From assembly GCF_019711655.1 (NCBI RefSeq), contig NZ_JAIGNU010000001.1, positions 1,335,501-1,399,500 on the forward strand: DNA of 64,000 nucleotides, given 5' to 3'. Of this stretch, positions 53,353-61,834 are shown piece by piece. This stretch comes from Qipengyuania mesophila. GTDB taxonomy: Bacteria; Pseudomonadota; Alphaproteobacteria; Sphingomonadales; Sphingomonadaceae. Under the pieces are notes generated by a model, which saw nothing but the letters and a program-made list of their open reading frames with translations, was not told the origin of the DNA and searched no databases. The translations under genes and the position numbers were made by a program. Position 1 is the stretch's first letter. Each line of letters opens with the position of its first letter.

Positions 53353-53843
53353 GCTTGTTTCTCATCTTCGCCCGTGCGGCCAATGGTTGCATCGGCAGGG
53401 ACGGCGCACTGCCGTGGCACCTGCCCGCCGACCTCAGGCGCTTCAAGGCGCTGACCATGGGCCAGAAAAATCAAGGCCTGCCGATGATCATGGGTCGCAA
53501 GACCTTCGAGAGCCTGCCGGGCCTGCTCCCAGGGCGGCGCCATATCGTGCTCACGCGCAAGGAACGCTGGGATTCGACCGGTGCCGAAGTCGCCCGCTCA
53601 GTCGAGGAGGCGCTCGCGATGGCGGGCGACGGTGAAGTCGCGGTCATCGGCGGCGCGGCGATCTACGACGTGTTCATGGAGCATGCCGACCGGATCGAGC
53701 TGACCGAAATCCATGCCGATTTCGACGGCGATACCTTCATGCCCCCGCTCGGACCCGATTGGGAGGCCATCGCCCGCGAGGACTTCGCGGCCGAGGACGG
53801 GCGCCCGGCTTACAGCTTCGTGACGCTGGAACGCGCGTCGTGA
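53349..53843 (+). CDS. folA: Dihydrofolate reductase
   Basis: FolA reduces dihydrofolate with NADPH. The 164 residues have FARAANGCIGRDGALPWHLPAD with the catalytic acid after LPWHL, the NADPH-binding IMGRKTFESL and VIGGAAIYDVF. The start is GTG 53349, overlapping the end of purK, and the stop overlaps the next gene's GTG by four bases. Sitting beside purEK, it links folate and purine supply. Confidence 0.93.
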   Translation: MSLFLIFARAANGCIGRDGALPWHLPADLRRFKALTMGQKNQGLPMIMGRKTFESLPGLLPGRRHIVLTRKERWDSTGAEVARSVEEALAMAGDGEVAVIGGAAIYDVFMEHADRIELTEIHADFDGDTFMPPLGPDWEAIAREDFAAEDGRPAYSFVTLERAS

Positions 53844-55042
53844 CGCGCAAGCTGATCCTCGGCGCGCTCGGCGTGATCCTCCTCGCGCTTGCAGGCTTCT
53901 TCCTGCTCGCGCCCGGTATCGTCGAGCGGGGCATGAACACAATCGACGGCAAGCCGCTGATCGAGGTCTCCGACGAAGCGAAGGCGCTTCACGAAACGCT
54001 CGCCATCGTCGATTTGCATTCGGACACGCTGCTGTGGAAGCGCGACCTGCTCGATCGCGCGGATCGCGGGCACATGGACCTGCCGCGGCTGCGCGAGGGC
54101 AATGTCGCGCTGCAGGTCTTCTCGAGCGTGACCAAGACCCCCAAGGGGCAGAATTACGACGCCAACGGCGCCGACAGCGACAACATCACCATGCTGGCGG
54201 TGGCGCAGCTCCAGCCGGTGCGGACCTGGAACAGCCTGCTCGAACGCTCTCTGTGGCATGCGCAGAAGCTGGGCCGGGCAGTCGTAGGGTCAGGCGGCGA
54301 CCTGATAAAGATCGGCTATGTGCGTGACCTCGATGCGCTCAAACTTGCTCGCTCGGAGAAAAAGCCCAAGCCCATCGGCGCGCTTCTTAGTATCGAAGGC
54401 CTCCAGAATCTTGAAGGCGACCTGGCTAACCTCGACACATTGCGAGGCGCAGGGTTTCGCATGGCGGGCCTCACCCATTTTTTCGACAACGATCTCGCGG
54501 GCTCCATGCATGGGTTGCATAAGGGTGGGTTAACAGAGAAGGGCCGGGCGGCAGTGCGGCGGATGGAGGAGCTCGGGATGGTCGTCGATATCGCCCATTG
54601 CAGCCACCAATGCGTCGCCGACATCCTCGCCATGGCGCGGCGCCCGGTGGTGTCGAGCCACGGCGGAGTGCAGGCGACTTGCAAGGTCAATCGCAACCTC
54701 ACCGACGAAGAGATTCGCGGGGTCGCGAAGACCGGCGGGGTGATCGGCATCGGCTATTGGGACGCAGCAATCTGCAACACTTCGCCGCGCGCTGCGGCAA
54801 GGGCGATGAAGCATATCCGCGACCTCGTCGGGATCGAGCATGTCGCGCTCGGCAGCGACTTCGACGGGGCGACAACGGTGCGTTTCGACACCGCACAATT
54901 GGTTCAAGTGACGCAGGCGCTGCTCGACGAGGGCTTCACGCCCGACGAAGTTCGCGCTGCGATGGGTCGCAACGCCTTGCGGGTACTCCGCGAAGACCTC
55001 AAGCCTCTCCGCATGGCTGTCGATCAGCCTCCTGTCCCATGA
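53840..55042 (+). CDS. Membrane dipeptidase (renal dipeptidase/M19 family)
   Basis: A 400-residue zinc dipeptidase of peptidase family M19. An N-terminal helix (about 6-24, LGALGVILLALAGFFLLA) anchors or exports it, and IVDLHSDTLLW holds the first metal-binding His/Asp, followed by HDLAGSMHGL-like FDNDLAGSMHG, VDIAHCSHQC and GSDFDGATT. It probably hydrolyses D- or L-dipeptides in the periplasm. GTG 53840 overlaps folA by four bases; the ATG at 53759 would lie inside folA. Confidence 0.88.
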   Translation: MTRKLILGALGVILLALAGFFLLAPGIVERGMNTIDGKPLIEVSDEAKALHETLAIVDLHSDTLLWKRDLLDRADRGHMDLPRLREGNVALQVFSSVTKTPKGQNYDANGADSDNITMLAVAQLQPVRTWNSLLERSLWHAQKLGRAVVGSGGDLIKIGYVRDLDALKLARSEKKPKPIGALLSIEGLQNLEGDLANLDTLRGAGFRMAGLTHFFDNDLAGSMHGLHKGGLTEKGRAAVRRMEELGMVVDIAHCSHQCVADILAMARRPVVSSHGGVQATCKVNRNLTDEEIRGVAKTGGVIGIGYWDAAICNTSPRAAARAMKHIRDLVGIEHVALGSDFDGATTVRFDTAQLVQVTQALLDEGFTPDEVRAAMGRNALRVLREDLKPLRMAVDQPPVP

Positions 55043-55965
55043 GGTTCCTCGACCATCGCGAGCCGCTGCCCGAATCGCTGCGCGGTGCGGTGATCGCGCT
55101 GGGCAATTTCGACGGCTTCCACCTCGGCCACCAGGCGGTGGCCGGCGAGGCGATCCGCTGGGCCCGCGAAGAGGGACGCCCAGCGATCATCGCGACCTTC
55201 GACCCGCACCCGGTGCGCCATTTCAAGCCCGATGCCCCGCCCTTCCGGCTGACCACGCTCGAACAGCGGCAGGAACTCTACCTCGCCGCCGGGGCGACCG
55301 CGATGCTGGTGTTCCATTTCGACAGCGAGCTGGCGGGCACCACGGCGGAGGATTTCGTCCGCAAGCTGCTCGGCGAGCATCTCGGCGTCGCCGGGGTGGT
55401 GACGGGCGAGGACTTCACCTTCGGCAAGGCGCGCGGCGGCAATTTCGGGAGACTGGTGGAACTCGGCAAGGAGGTCGGGATCGCAGCGCGCGCGGTGCCC
55501 CCGGTGATGGACCATGGCGAACCGGTATCCTCCAGTCGCGTGCGCGATGCGCTGCGCGCAGGCGACCCGCAGGAGGCGGCGCGGCTGCTCACCCGCCCCT
55601 TCGCGATCCGCGGCGTGGTCCAGCACGGCGACAAGCGCGGGCGCGAAATCGGCTATCCAACCGCGAACCTGCCGGTCGAGCATTACCTGCGTCCGAAGTA
55701 CGGGATCTACGCGGTCACCGGGCGCATCCTTGCCACCGGGCAGGAGCTGAAGGGCGCCGCCAATATCGGCGTGCGACCGCAATTCGACCCGCCCAAGGAA
55801 TTGCTCGAACCCTATTTCTTCGACTTTTCGAGCGATCTCTACGGCCAGGAGATCGAGGTATCCTTCCACCACTTCCTGCGCGGCGAGGCGAAGTTCGATT
55901 CGCTCGACGGGCTGATCGCGCAGATGGAGAAGGATTGCGACGAGGCGCGGCGCCTGCTCGGCTGA
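55039..55965 (+). CDS. ribF: Bifunctional riboflavin kinase/FAD synthetase
   Basis: RibF phosphorylates riboflavin to FMN and adenylylates it to FAD. The 308 residues have an N-terminal nucleotidyltransferase with GNFDGFHLGHQ (about 21-31) and VTGEDFTFGKARGG, and a C-terminal kinase with GDKRGREIGYPTANL (about 203-217) and GVYAV-like YGIYAVTG. The ATG overlaps the dipeptidase stop by four bases (ATGA), so it is translated in the same run. Ends before a paired palindrome. Confidence 0.95.
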   Translation: MRFLDHREPLPESLRGAVIALGNFDGFHLGHQAVAGEAIRWAREEGRPAIIATFDPHPVRHFKPDAPPFRLTTLEQRQELYLAAGATAMLVFHFDSELAGTTAEDFVRKLLGEHLGVAGVVTGEDFTFGKARGGNFGRLVELGKEVGIAARAVPPVMDHGEPVSSSRVRDALRAGDPQEAARLLTRPFAIRGVVQHGDKRGREIGYPTANLPVEHYLRPKYGIYAVTGRILATGQELKGAANIGVRPQFDPPKELLEPYFFDFSSDLYGQEIEVSFHHFLRGEAKFDSLDGLIAQMEKDCDEARRLLG

Positions 55966-56006
55966 GCCGTCGCGCCCGGCCCAATCGGCTCCCAACCAAA
56001 CCTACG

Positions 56007-56096
56007 CGTCGCCCCGGGCTTGACCCGGGGTGGTGCTTCCTACTGCGGTGCTGGCCAAAGTGAGCCCTGCCCCGGCTCGGAGGCCGGGGTGACGGA
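56007..56096. repeat. Paired extragenic palindromes (REP/BIME-like), copy B
   Basis: Two GC-rich hairpins in inverted order, like 5791-5898: CGTCGCCCCGGG...CCCGGGG (56007-56030) and TGCCCCGGCTC...GCCGGGGTGACG (56068-56095). Both share the CGTC(G/A)CCCCGG outer edge and a GGTGCTTCC/GGGCT inner edge. They lie between ribF and ileS. Confidence 0.75.
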
Positions 56097-56169
56097 ATAG
56101 GGAATGGCTGCGCTCCGTCTCAGCGAAACTCTTTCCTACGCGGCGTCTTTCGCCTAACGGCCACCACCT

Positions 56170-59064
56170 ATGTCCGAGAAGCGCGATTACAGAGACACGG
56201 TCTTCCTGCCCAAGACCGATTTCCCCATGAAGGCCGGCCTCCCGCAGAAGGAGCCGGAGATTGCCGCGCGCTGGCAGGACGAGAAGCTCTACGAACAGCT
56301 GCGCAAGAGCCGCGAAGGCCGCGCGAAGTTCATCTTCCACGACGGCCCGCCCTACGCCAATGGCGACATGCACATCGGCCACGCGCTCAACCATACGCTC
56401 AAGGACATGGTCTGCCGCACGCAGAACCTGCTCGGCAAGGACGCGCCCTATGTGCCCGGCTGGGACTGCCACGGCCTGCCGATCGAATGGAAGGTCGAGG
56501 AGCAGTATCGCAAAAAGAAGCAGGACAAGAACCAGGTCCCGGCGAAGGAATTCCGCGCCGAATGCCGCGCCTATGCGCAGCACTGGGTCGACGTGCAGCG
56601 CGAGCAGCTCAAGCGCCTCGGCATCATGGCCGACTGGGACAATCCCTATCTCACCATGCAGTTCGACAGCGAGGCGACCATCGTCGCCGAGCTGATGAAG
56701 TTCGCCGAGGCGGGCAATCTCTATCGCGGCTCGAAGCCGGTGATGTGGAGCCCGGTCGAGGAGACCGCGCTGGCCGAGGCCGAGGTCGAATACGAGGACA
56801 TCACCTCGACCCAGATCGACGTGGCCTTCGAGATCACGGAAAGCCCGATACCGGAACTGGTCGGCGCGCATGCAGTGATCTGGACGACGACGCCTTGGAC
56901 GATCCCAGTGAACCAGGCTTTGGCTTACGGGCCGGAGATTGAGTATGTTCTTCTGGAGCTAGACTCCATAGTCCACACGGCTTGGTCATCGGTCAACGAG
57001 CCCCATCCTCCCTACCCTGACGAATTGTGCGCCAAGCTAGCGGGCCGGAAATTCCTGATAGCTTCGGCGCTGCTGGATGATTTCAAGACTCGTTATGAGA
57101 GGCAAATCGCTCGCGACGGGCAGAGGGGCGTAGGACTCGTGCTTGTGAAGCGTTGGACCGGAAAAGGCTCCGACCTCGCCGGCACTGTCGCCCGCCACCC
57201 GATGCACCATCTTGGCGGGTTTTACGCCAGGCCGCGCCCCTTCCTGCCGGGCGATTTCGTCACCACCGACAGCGGGGCCGGCCTCGTCCACATGTCGCCC
57301 GACCACGGCGAGGACGATTTCCTGCTGTGCCGCGCCAACGGGCTCGAGCCGGTCTTCGCGGTCCTGGGCGACGGGCGTTATCGCGACGACTGGGAATGGC
57401 TCGGCGGCGAGGACGATCGCCGCCGCGCGGTGATCAACAAGCAGTTCAACGCACCCGACGGCCCGATCTGTTCGGATTTGCGCGAGGCGGGCGCCCTGCT
57501 CTCGGCCAGCGACGACTACCAGCATTCCTACCCGCATAGCTGGCGGTCGAAGGCCAAGGTCATCTATCGCTGCACGCCGCAATGGTTCGTGCCGATGGAC
57601 CGGGAACTGGCCGGTGGCGGCACGCTGCGCGAGCGCGCCCTGCAGGCCATCGCCGATACGCGCTTCATCCCCGAAAAGGGCCGCAACCGCATCGGTTCGA
57701 TGGTCGAGGGCCGCCCCGACTGGGTGCTTTCCCGCCAGCGCGCCTGGGGCGTGCCGATCACGCTGTTCGTGAAGAACGGCACCGGCGAATATCTGCAGGA
57801 CGCCGAGGTCAATGCGCGCGTGATCGCCGCGGTGCGCGAAGAGGGCGTCGATGCCTGGGACGAGGCGCGCAAGGCGGAGTTCCTCGGCGCCGACCATAAT
57901 CCCGACGATTACGAGATGGTCACCGACATCCTCGACGTCTGGTTCGATTCGGGCTGCACCCACGCCTTCGTGCTCGAAAGCGGGCGCTGGCCCGAAATGC
58001 GCTGGCCCGCCGATCTCTATCTCGAAGGCAGCGACCAGCATCGCGGCTGGTTCCAGTCCTCGCTGCTCGAAAGCTGCGCCACGCGCGGCCGCGCACCCTA
58101 CGACCAGATCCTGACGCATGGTTTCACCATGGCGAGCGACGGGCGCAAGATGTCGAAGAGCCTCGGCAACACGGTCGATCCGCTCAAGGTCATGGAGCAG
58201 TACGGCGCCGACATCATCCGCCTGTGGGCGCTGAGCGTCGATTCGACCGAGGACCACCGCATCGGCGACGAGATCCTCAAGGGCACGGGCGACCAGTATC
58301 GCAAGCTGAGGAACACCTTCCGCTACCTGCTCGGCGCGCTCGATGGCTTCGTCGGCGACATGGGCGATGTCGGCGAAGTGCCCGAGCTTGAGCTCTACGT
58401 TCTCGCCCTGCTTGCCGATCTCGACGGCAAGCTGCGGCAGGCGGTCGATGATTACGACTTCACCGCCTACACCCGCCTGCTGGTCGATTTCTGCAACGAG
58501 GACCTGTCGGCCTTCTACTTCGATATCCGCAAGGACGTGCTCTATTGCGACGGGCCCGAGAGCGTGAAGCGCAACGCCTATCGCACCGTGCTCGACATCC
58601 TGTTCCACGCGCTGGTGCGCTATGCCGCGCCGGTGCTGGTCTTCACCGCCGAGGAGGTGTGGACCACGCGCTATCCCGATGGCGGCAGCGTCCATCTGCT
58701 CGAATGGCCCAAGGTCCCCGGTGTAAGCGCCGATGGCGCGCGCTGGGATGCGCTGCGCAAGCTGCGCGAGGAGGTGATGGAGGCGATCGAGCCGCTGCGC
58801 CGCGAGAAGGTGATCCGCTCCGGCCTCGAGGCCGATATCGTCGTGCCCGCCGCTGCGGTGCCCGAAGGCTTTTCCGATGCCGATCTCGCCGAGCTGTTCA
58901 TCACCGCGTCAGTGACGCGCGGCGATAGCGATGCGGTGACGGTCACGCGGACATCGGAAAGCAAGTGCGGGCGCTGCTGGCGCCTGCTGCCCAGCGTGGC
59001 GGAGGACGGCGACCTGTGCGATCGCTGCGAAGACGTCGTCGCCCAGATGGATGAAGCGGCATGA
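56170..59064 (+). CDS. ileS: Isoleucine-tRNA ligase
   Basis: IleS charges tRNA-Ile and edits valine. The 964 residues have HIGH as HIGHALNHTLKD (about 75-86), the CP1 editing domain with TTTPWTIPVNQALAYGP and TDSGAGLVHMSPDHGEDDF, KMSKS as KMSKSLGNTVDP (about 660) and C-terminal Zn-type CGRCWRLLPS. ATG 56170. Residues about 255-332 (bases 56930-57165) in the editing domain use rare codons unlike the rest. The stop overlaps lspA by four bases (ATGA). Confidence 0.97.
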   Translation: MSEKRDYRDTVFLPKTDFPMKAGLPQKEPEIAARWQDEKLYEQLRKSREGRAKFIFHDGPPYANGDMHIGHALNHTLKDMVCRTQNLLGKDAPYVPGWDCHGLPIEWKVEEQYRKKKQDKNQVPAKEFRAECRAYAQHWVDVQREQLKRLGIMADWDNPYLTMQFDSEATIVAELMKFAEAGNLYRGSKPVMWSPVEETALAEAEVEYEDITSTQIDVAFEITESPIPELVGAHAVIWTTTPWTIPVNQALAYGPEIEYVLLELDSIVHTAWSSVNEPHPPYPDELCAKLAGRKFLIASALLDDFKTRYERQIARDGQRGVGLVLVKRWTGKGSDLAGTVARHPMHHLGGFYARPRPFLPGDFVTTDSGAGLVHMSPDHGEDDFLLCRANGLEPVFAVLGDGRYRDDWEWLGGEDDRRRAVINKQFNAPDGPICSDLREAGALLSASDDYQHSYPHSWRSKAKVIYRCTPQWFVPMDRELAGGGTLRERALQAIADTRFIPEKGRNRIGSMVEGRPDWVLSRQRAWGVPITLFVKNGTGEYLQDAEVNARVIAAVREEGVDAWDEARKAEFLGADHNPDDYEMVTDILDVWFDSGCTHAFVLESGRWPEMRWPADLYLEGSDQHRGWFQSSLLESCATRGRAPYDQILTHGFTMASDGRKMSKSLGNTVDPLKVMEQYGADIIRLWALSVDSTEDHRIGDEILKGTGDQYRKLRNTFRYLLGALDGFVGDMGDVGEVPELELYVLALLADLDGKLRQAVDDYDFTAYTRLLVDFCNEDLSAFYFDIRKDVLYCDGPESVKRNAYRTVLDILFHALVRYAAPVLVFTAEEVWTTRYPDGGSVHLLEWPKVPGVSADGARWDALRKLREEVMEAIEPLRREKVIRSGLEADIVVPAAAVPEGFSDADLAELFITASVTRGDSDAVTVTRTSESKCGRCWRLLPSVAEDGDLCDRCEDVVAQMDEAA

Positions 59065-59609
59065 GCCCGGTCCTGCGCAACCGCCTGATCGGCTGCCTTG
59101 CCGCGCTCGGCATCTTCGCCGCCGACCAGTGGAGCAAGGATTACGTCACCAAGGCGCTCGGCATCGACCGCATCGGCGATGCGATGGAGCTGCTGCCCAT
59201 CTTCGACCTGCGCTTCACCCGCAATTTCGGCGTCTCGCTCGGCATGTTCGAGGCGAGCAGCCCCGAGATGCGCTGGGGGCTGGTGCTCGTCACCGGGATC
59301 ATCGCGCTGGTGGTGACCGTGTGGATGATGCGCGAGAAGCTGCTGGCCGACATCCTCGCGCTGTCGCTGATCCTCGGCGGCGCGCTGGGCAATATCAAGG
59401 ACCGCTACGATCTCGGCTATGTGGTCGATTTCGCGGACCTGCATTTCGGGGATTTCCGCCCCTTCCTCATTTTCAACCTCGCCGATGCGGCTATCACCAT
59501 CGGCGTCGTCATCGTCCTTGCACGGGCCTTCTTCATGCGCGACAAGGACATGGCAGAGGTCGATGGCCTCATGAACAGCAAGGCGGCCGAGGCCGCGGAG
59601 AGCAAGTGA
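59061..59609 (+). CDS. lspA: Lipoprotein signal peptidase
   Basis: LspA cleaves the signal peptide of prolipoproteins after lipid attachment. Of 182 residues, four membrane helices hold the paired aspartates: NIKDRYDLGYVVDF (about 113-126) and FNLADAAITIG (about 138-148). AADQWSKDYV near the start is the family's conserved first loop. It follows ileS by overlap, a common pairing, and precedes the lipoprotein gene bamF, which it would process. Confidence 0.95.
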   Translation: MSPVLRNRLIGCLAALGIFAADQWSKDYVTKALGIDRIGDAMELLPIFDLRFTRNFGVSLGMFEASSPEMRWGLVLVTGIIALVVTVWMMREKLLADILALSLILGGALGNIKDRYDLGYVVDFADLHFGDFRPFLIFNLADAAITIGVVIVLARAFFMRDKDMAEVDGLMNSKAAEAAESK

Positions 59610-60019
59610 TGACCAAATTCGCCCGTTTCGCCCTGATCGCCGGCCTCGGCGCCATGACCGCCGCCTGTGGCAGCGGCGGGTTGTTCAACCGCGATCGGCC
59701 CGACGAATTTGCCGTGCAGCGTCAGGCGCCGCTGGTGGTCCCGCCCGATTTCAACCTCGTGCCGCCGCAGCCCGGCGCCCCGCGCCCGGCCGAAGGCAGC
59801 GCCGCGACGCAGACGCTCGAAGCGCTGTTCGGCGGCCCGCAGCCGCGCAGCAGCGTCGAGACCAGCCTGCTCGAACGCGCCGGCAGTGCCGAACCGGGCA
59901 TCCGCAGCGCGGTCGGCGATCCCGACACCGCGACGGTCGCCAAGGGCAGCGTGACCCGCGACATCATCGCCGCCCCCGAAGGCGACGGCGCCACGGCAAG
60001 CGCGGTGATTCCGGGCTAA
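59609..60019 (+). CDS. bamF: DUF3035 lipoprotein (BamF-type BAM subunit)
   Basis: A 136-residue lipoprotein with lipobox MTAACGSGG (Cys about 20) and a Pro-rich mature part (DEFAVQRQAPLVVPPDFNLVPPQPG) matching the DUF3035 family, known in Caulobacter as the BamF subunit of the outer-membrane protein assembly machine. Its ATG shares the last base of the lspA stop (TGATG). The stop codon lies inside the loop of the terminator at 60010-60036. Confidence 0.85.
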   Translation: MTKFARFALIAGLGAMTAACGSGGLFNRDRPDEFAVQRQAPLVVPPDFNLVPPQPGAPRPAEGSAATQTLEALFGGPQPRSSVETSLLERAGSAEPGIRSAVGDPDTATVAKGSVTRDIIAAPEGDGATASAVIPG

Positions 60020-60036
60020 AGCCCGGATTTTTGTTT
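60010..60036 (+). terminator. Rho-independent terminator overlapping the bamF stop codon
   Basis: TCCGGGC (60010-60016) pairs with GCCCGGA (60021-60027) around the loop TAAA, followed by TTTTTGTTT. The TAA stop (60017-60019) is the loop itself, so termination of translation and transcription coincide. Confidence 0.85.
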
Positions 60037-60332
60037 AGCCTCAAGCGCCGGCGGCCGCGTCCGCGGCCTTAGGCTTTCCTCGCTCACACGCCCTCCGGGC
60101 GCGTCGCTGCGGGCGGCCGTGCAGGTGACCTTCGGTCAGCTGCGTCTTCGACTACGCTTCCGGCCTTGCCTCGCCTATCGGCTCGGAGACTTCCACCAGA
60201 TTGCTGGCTAGGCGCTAGTTCCGGCCCGGCGGAGGGCCGGCAAGGGCGACCGCCCGCCCGCAGCGGGTGCAGCTTGCTGCACGTCTAGCGAGGACGCACC
60301 GACGGAGGTCGGTGCGAAACACAAGAATCCCC
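60037..60332. other. Gene-free stretch of about 296 bases holding the second structured repeat
   Basis: No convincing gene; it is filled by the repeat copy at 60046-60318. Frames crossing it on either strand code Arg-rich shadows. Confidence 0.7.
60046..60318. repeat. Multi-hairpin repeat element, copy 2
   Basis: Same plan as 50396-50632: first hairpin GGCCGC-GTCC-GCGGCC (60053-60068), TTCCTCGC, a second hairpin ACGCCC..GGGCGCGT (60087-60104), GTCGCTGCGGG, TGACC-TTC-GGTCA (60126-60138), GGCCTTGCCTCGCC (60161-60174), GGCAAGGGCGACCGCCCGCC, GGGTGCAGC-TTGCTGCAC (60265-60282), GCGAGGACGCACC and GCACCGAC-GGAG-GTCGGTGC (60296-60315). Several hairpins differ in sequence but keep the same shape. Confidence 0.8.
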
Positions 60333-61649
60333 CTACTCTTCGGGATTCAGCGCGGGTTTCTCCGCGCTCACCAGCAGCTTGTCGATCCGGCGGCCGTCCA
60401 TGTCGACGACTTCGAAGCGCCAGCCCTGGTCGGTGAAATGGTCGCCTTCGCCCGGCAGGCGCTTGAGCACGTGGAGCGCGTAGCCCGCCGCGGTGCCGAA
60501 TTCGCGATCCTCGCCATATTCGATCCCCAGCCGGTCGGCGAGGACATCGGCCGAGAGCGAGCCCGCGACCAGCAGGCTGCCGTCCTCGCGCTCGACCACG
60601 CCGGGACCGTCGCCCGCGTCCTGGTCGCTGGCGAAATCGCCCACCAATGCCGTCAGCAGGTCGACCGGGGTGATGATCCCGTCGAGATGGCCGTATTCGT
60701 CATGCACCATCGCCATGGCGACCTCGGCCTGTTGCAGCACGCGCAGCGCGTCGACCGCGTCGAGCTGGTCGGGCACCACCTCGGGTTTGACCATCAGCGC
60801 AGCGAGGTCGACCGGCTCGCCGGCGACGAGGCGGGTGAGGATCTCGCGCACCTTGACGACGCCGAGCACGCGGTCGGGCGAGCCCTCGGCCACCGGCAGC
60901 AGCGAATGCGGGCTCTCGTCGAGCACCGCCCGGATCGCTTCTGCATCGGCACCCACGTCGACCCAGTCGACCTCGGTCCGCGGGGTCATCAGCTCACGTA
61001 CCGGGCGCTGCGCCAGCCGCACCACGCCCTGGAGCATCTGGTGCTGTTCGTGCTCGATCACGCCCGAACGGGTTGCCTCGGCGAAGAGCATGTGCAGTTC
61101 CTCGGCGGTCACCGCGCTCTGCCCCGCCGGACGCACGCCGAGCAGGCGGATGAGCAGGCCCGAAGAGACGTCGAGCAGCCACACCAGCGGCGCGGCTACC
61201 TTGGCCAGCAGTGCCATCGGGCGCGCCATGACGATGGCGATCGGTGCGGCGGCGCGCAGCGCGACCTGCTTGGGCACCAGCTCGCCCACCACCAGGCTGA
61301 GATAGGTGGTGATGACGATCACCGTGGCGAAGCCCGCTTCGGGGGCCCAACCGGCGGGGAAACCGAGCAATTCGAGCCGCTCGCCCACCGGTCCGCCGAG
61401 GCTGGCGCCCGAATAGGCACCCGCGATGATCCCGATCAGCGTGATGCCGATCTGCACGGTGGAGAGGAACTTGCCCGGCTCGGCGGCGAGCGCAAGCGCG
61501 ATCCTCGCCCCGCCATTGCCCTGATGCGCCGCGGCGCGCAGGCGCGCGGTCCGCGCCGAAACGATGGCCAGCTCACTCATGGCGAAAACGCCGTTGAGGA
61601 CGATCAGCCCGGCGATGATGACGAGGTCGGTCCAGGGAAATGGGGTCAC
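60333..61649 (-). CDS. CNNM/CorC-family protein (hemolysin-like)
   Basis: A 438-residue membrane protein of the CNNM/CorC family linked to Mg/Co efflux. A DUF21 membrane domain (about 1-200, WTDLVIIAGLIVLNGVFAMSELAI, VIVITTYLSLVVGELVPKQ) is followed by two CBS motifs (PVRELMTPRTEVDWVDV and YGHLDGIITPVDLLTAL) and a CorC_HlyC domain. The start is GTG 61649; an ATG at 61691 gives 14 more residues without a ribosome site. Substrate not established. Confidence 0.88.
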   Translation of the reverse strand: MTPFPWTDLVIIAGLIVLNGVFAMSELAIVSARTARLRAAAHQGNGGARIALALAAEPGKFLSTVQIGITLIGIIAGAYSGASLGGPVGERLELLGFPAGWAPEAGFATVIVITTYLSLVVGELVPKQVALRAAAPIAIVMARPMALLAKVAAPLVWLLDVSSGLLIRLLGVRPAGQSAVTAEELHMLFAEATRSGVIEHEQHQMLQGVVRLAQRPVRELMTPRTEVDWVDVGADAEAIRAVLDESPHSLLPVAEGSPDRVLGVVKVREILTRLVAGEPVDLAALMVKPEVVPDQLDAVDALRVLQQAEVAMAMVHDEYGHLDGIITPVDLLTALVGDFASDQDAGDGPGVVEREDGSLLVAGSLSADVLADRLGIEYGEDREFGTAAGYALHVLKRLPGEGDHFTDQGWRFEVVDMDGRRIDKLLVSAEKPALNPEE

Positions 61650-61834
61650 CCGCGCGTGGCTAGCACAAAAGCCCCGCGCTGCCAGCGTCATCGTACGACT
61701 TATCTGCCGCCGCGCCGGAACAGGCAGCGGATTGGAATGTTTGAAGCCTTGTGACGCGGGTGGGCGCGTCCCGCCCCAAATTGCCCGGCAGCGATCCCGC
61801 GTGGGCGCCTGCCCCCTCAGAGGAGGAAGATTAG

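Noticed and set aside
57037..58695. A 552-codon minus-strand frame
   Set aside because: Shadow of ileS.
60267..61754. A 495-codon plus-strand frame
   Set aside because: Its start lies in the structured repeat and the rest is antisense to the CNNM/CorC gene.
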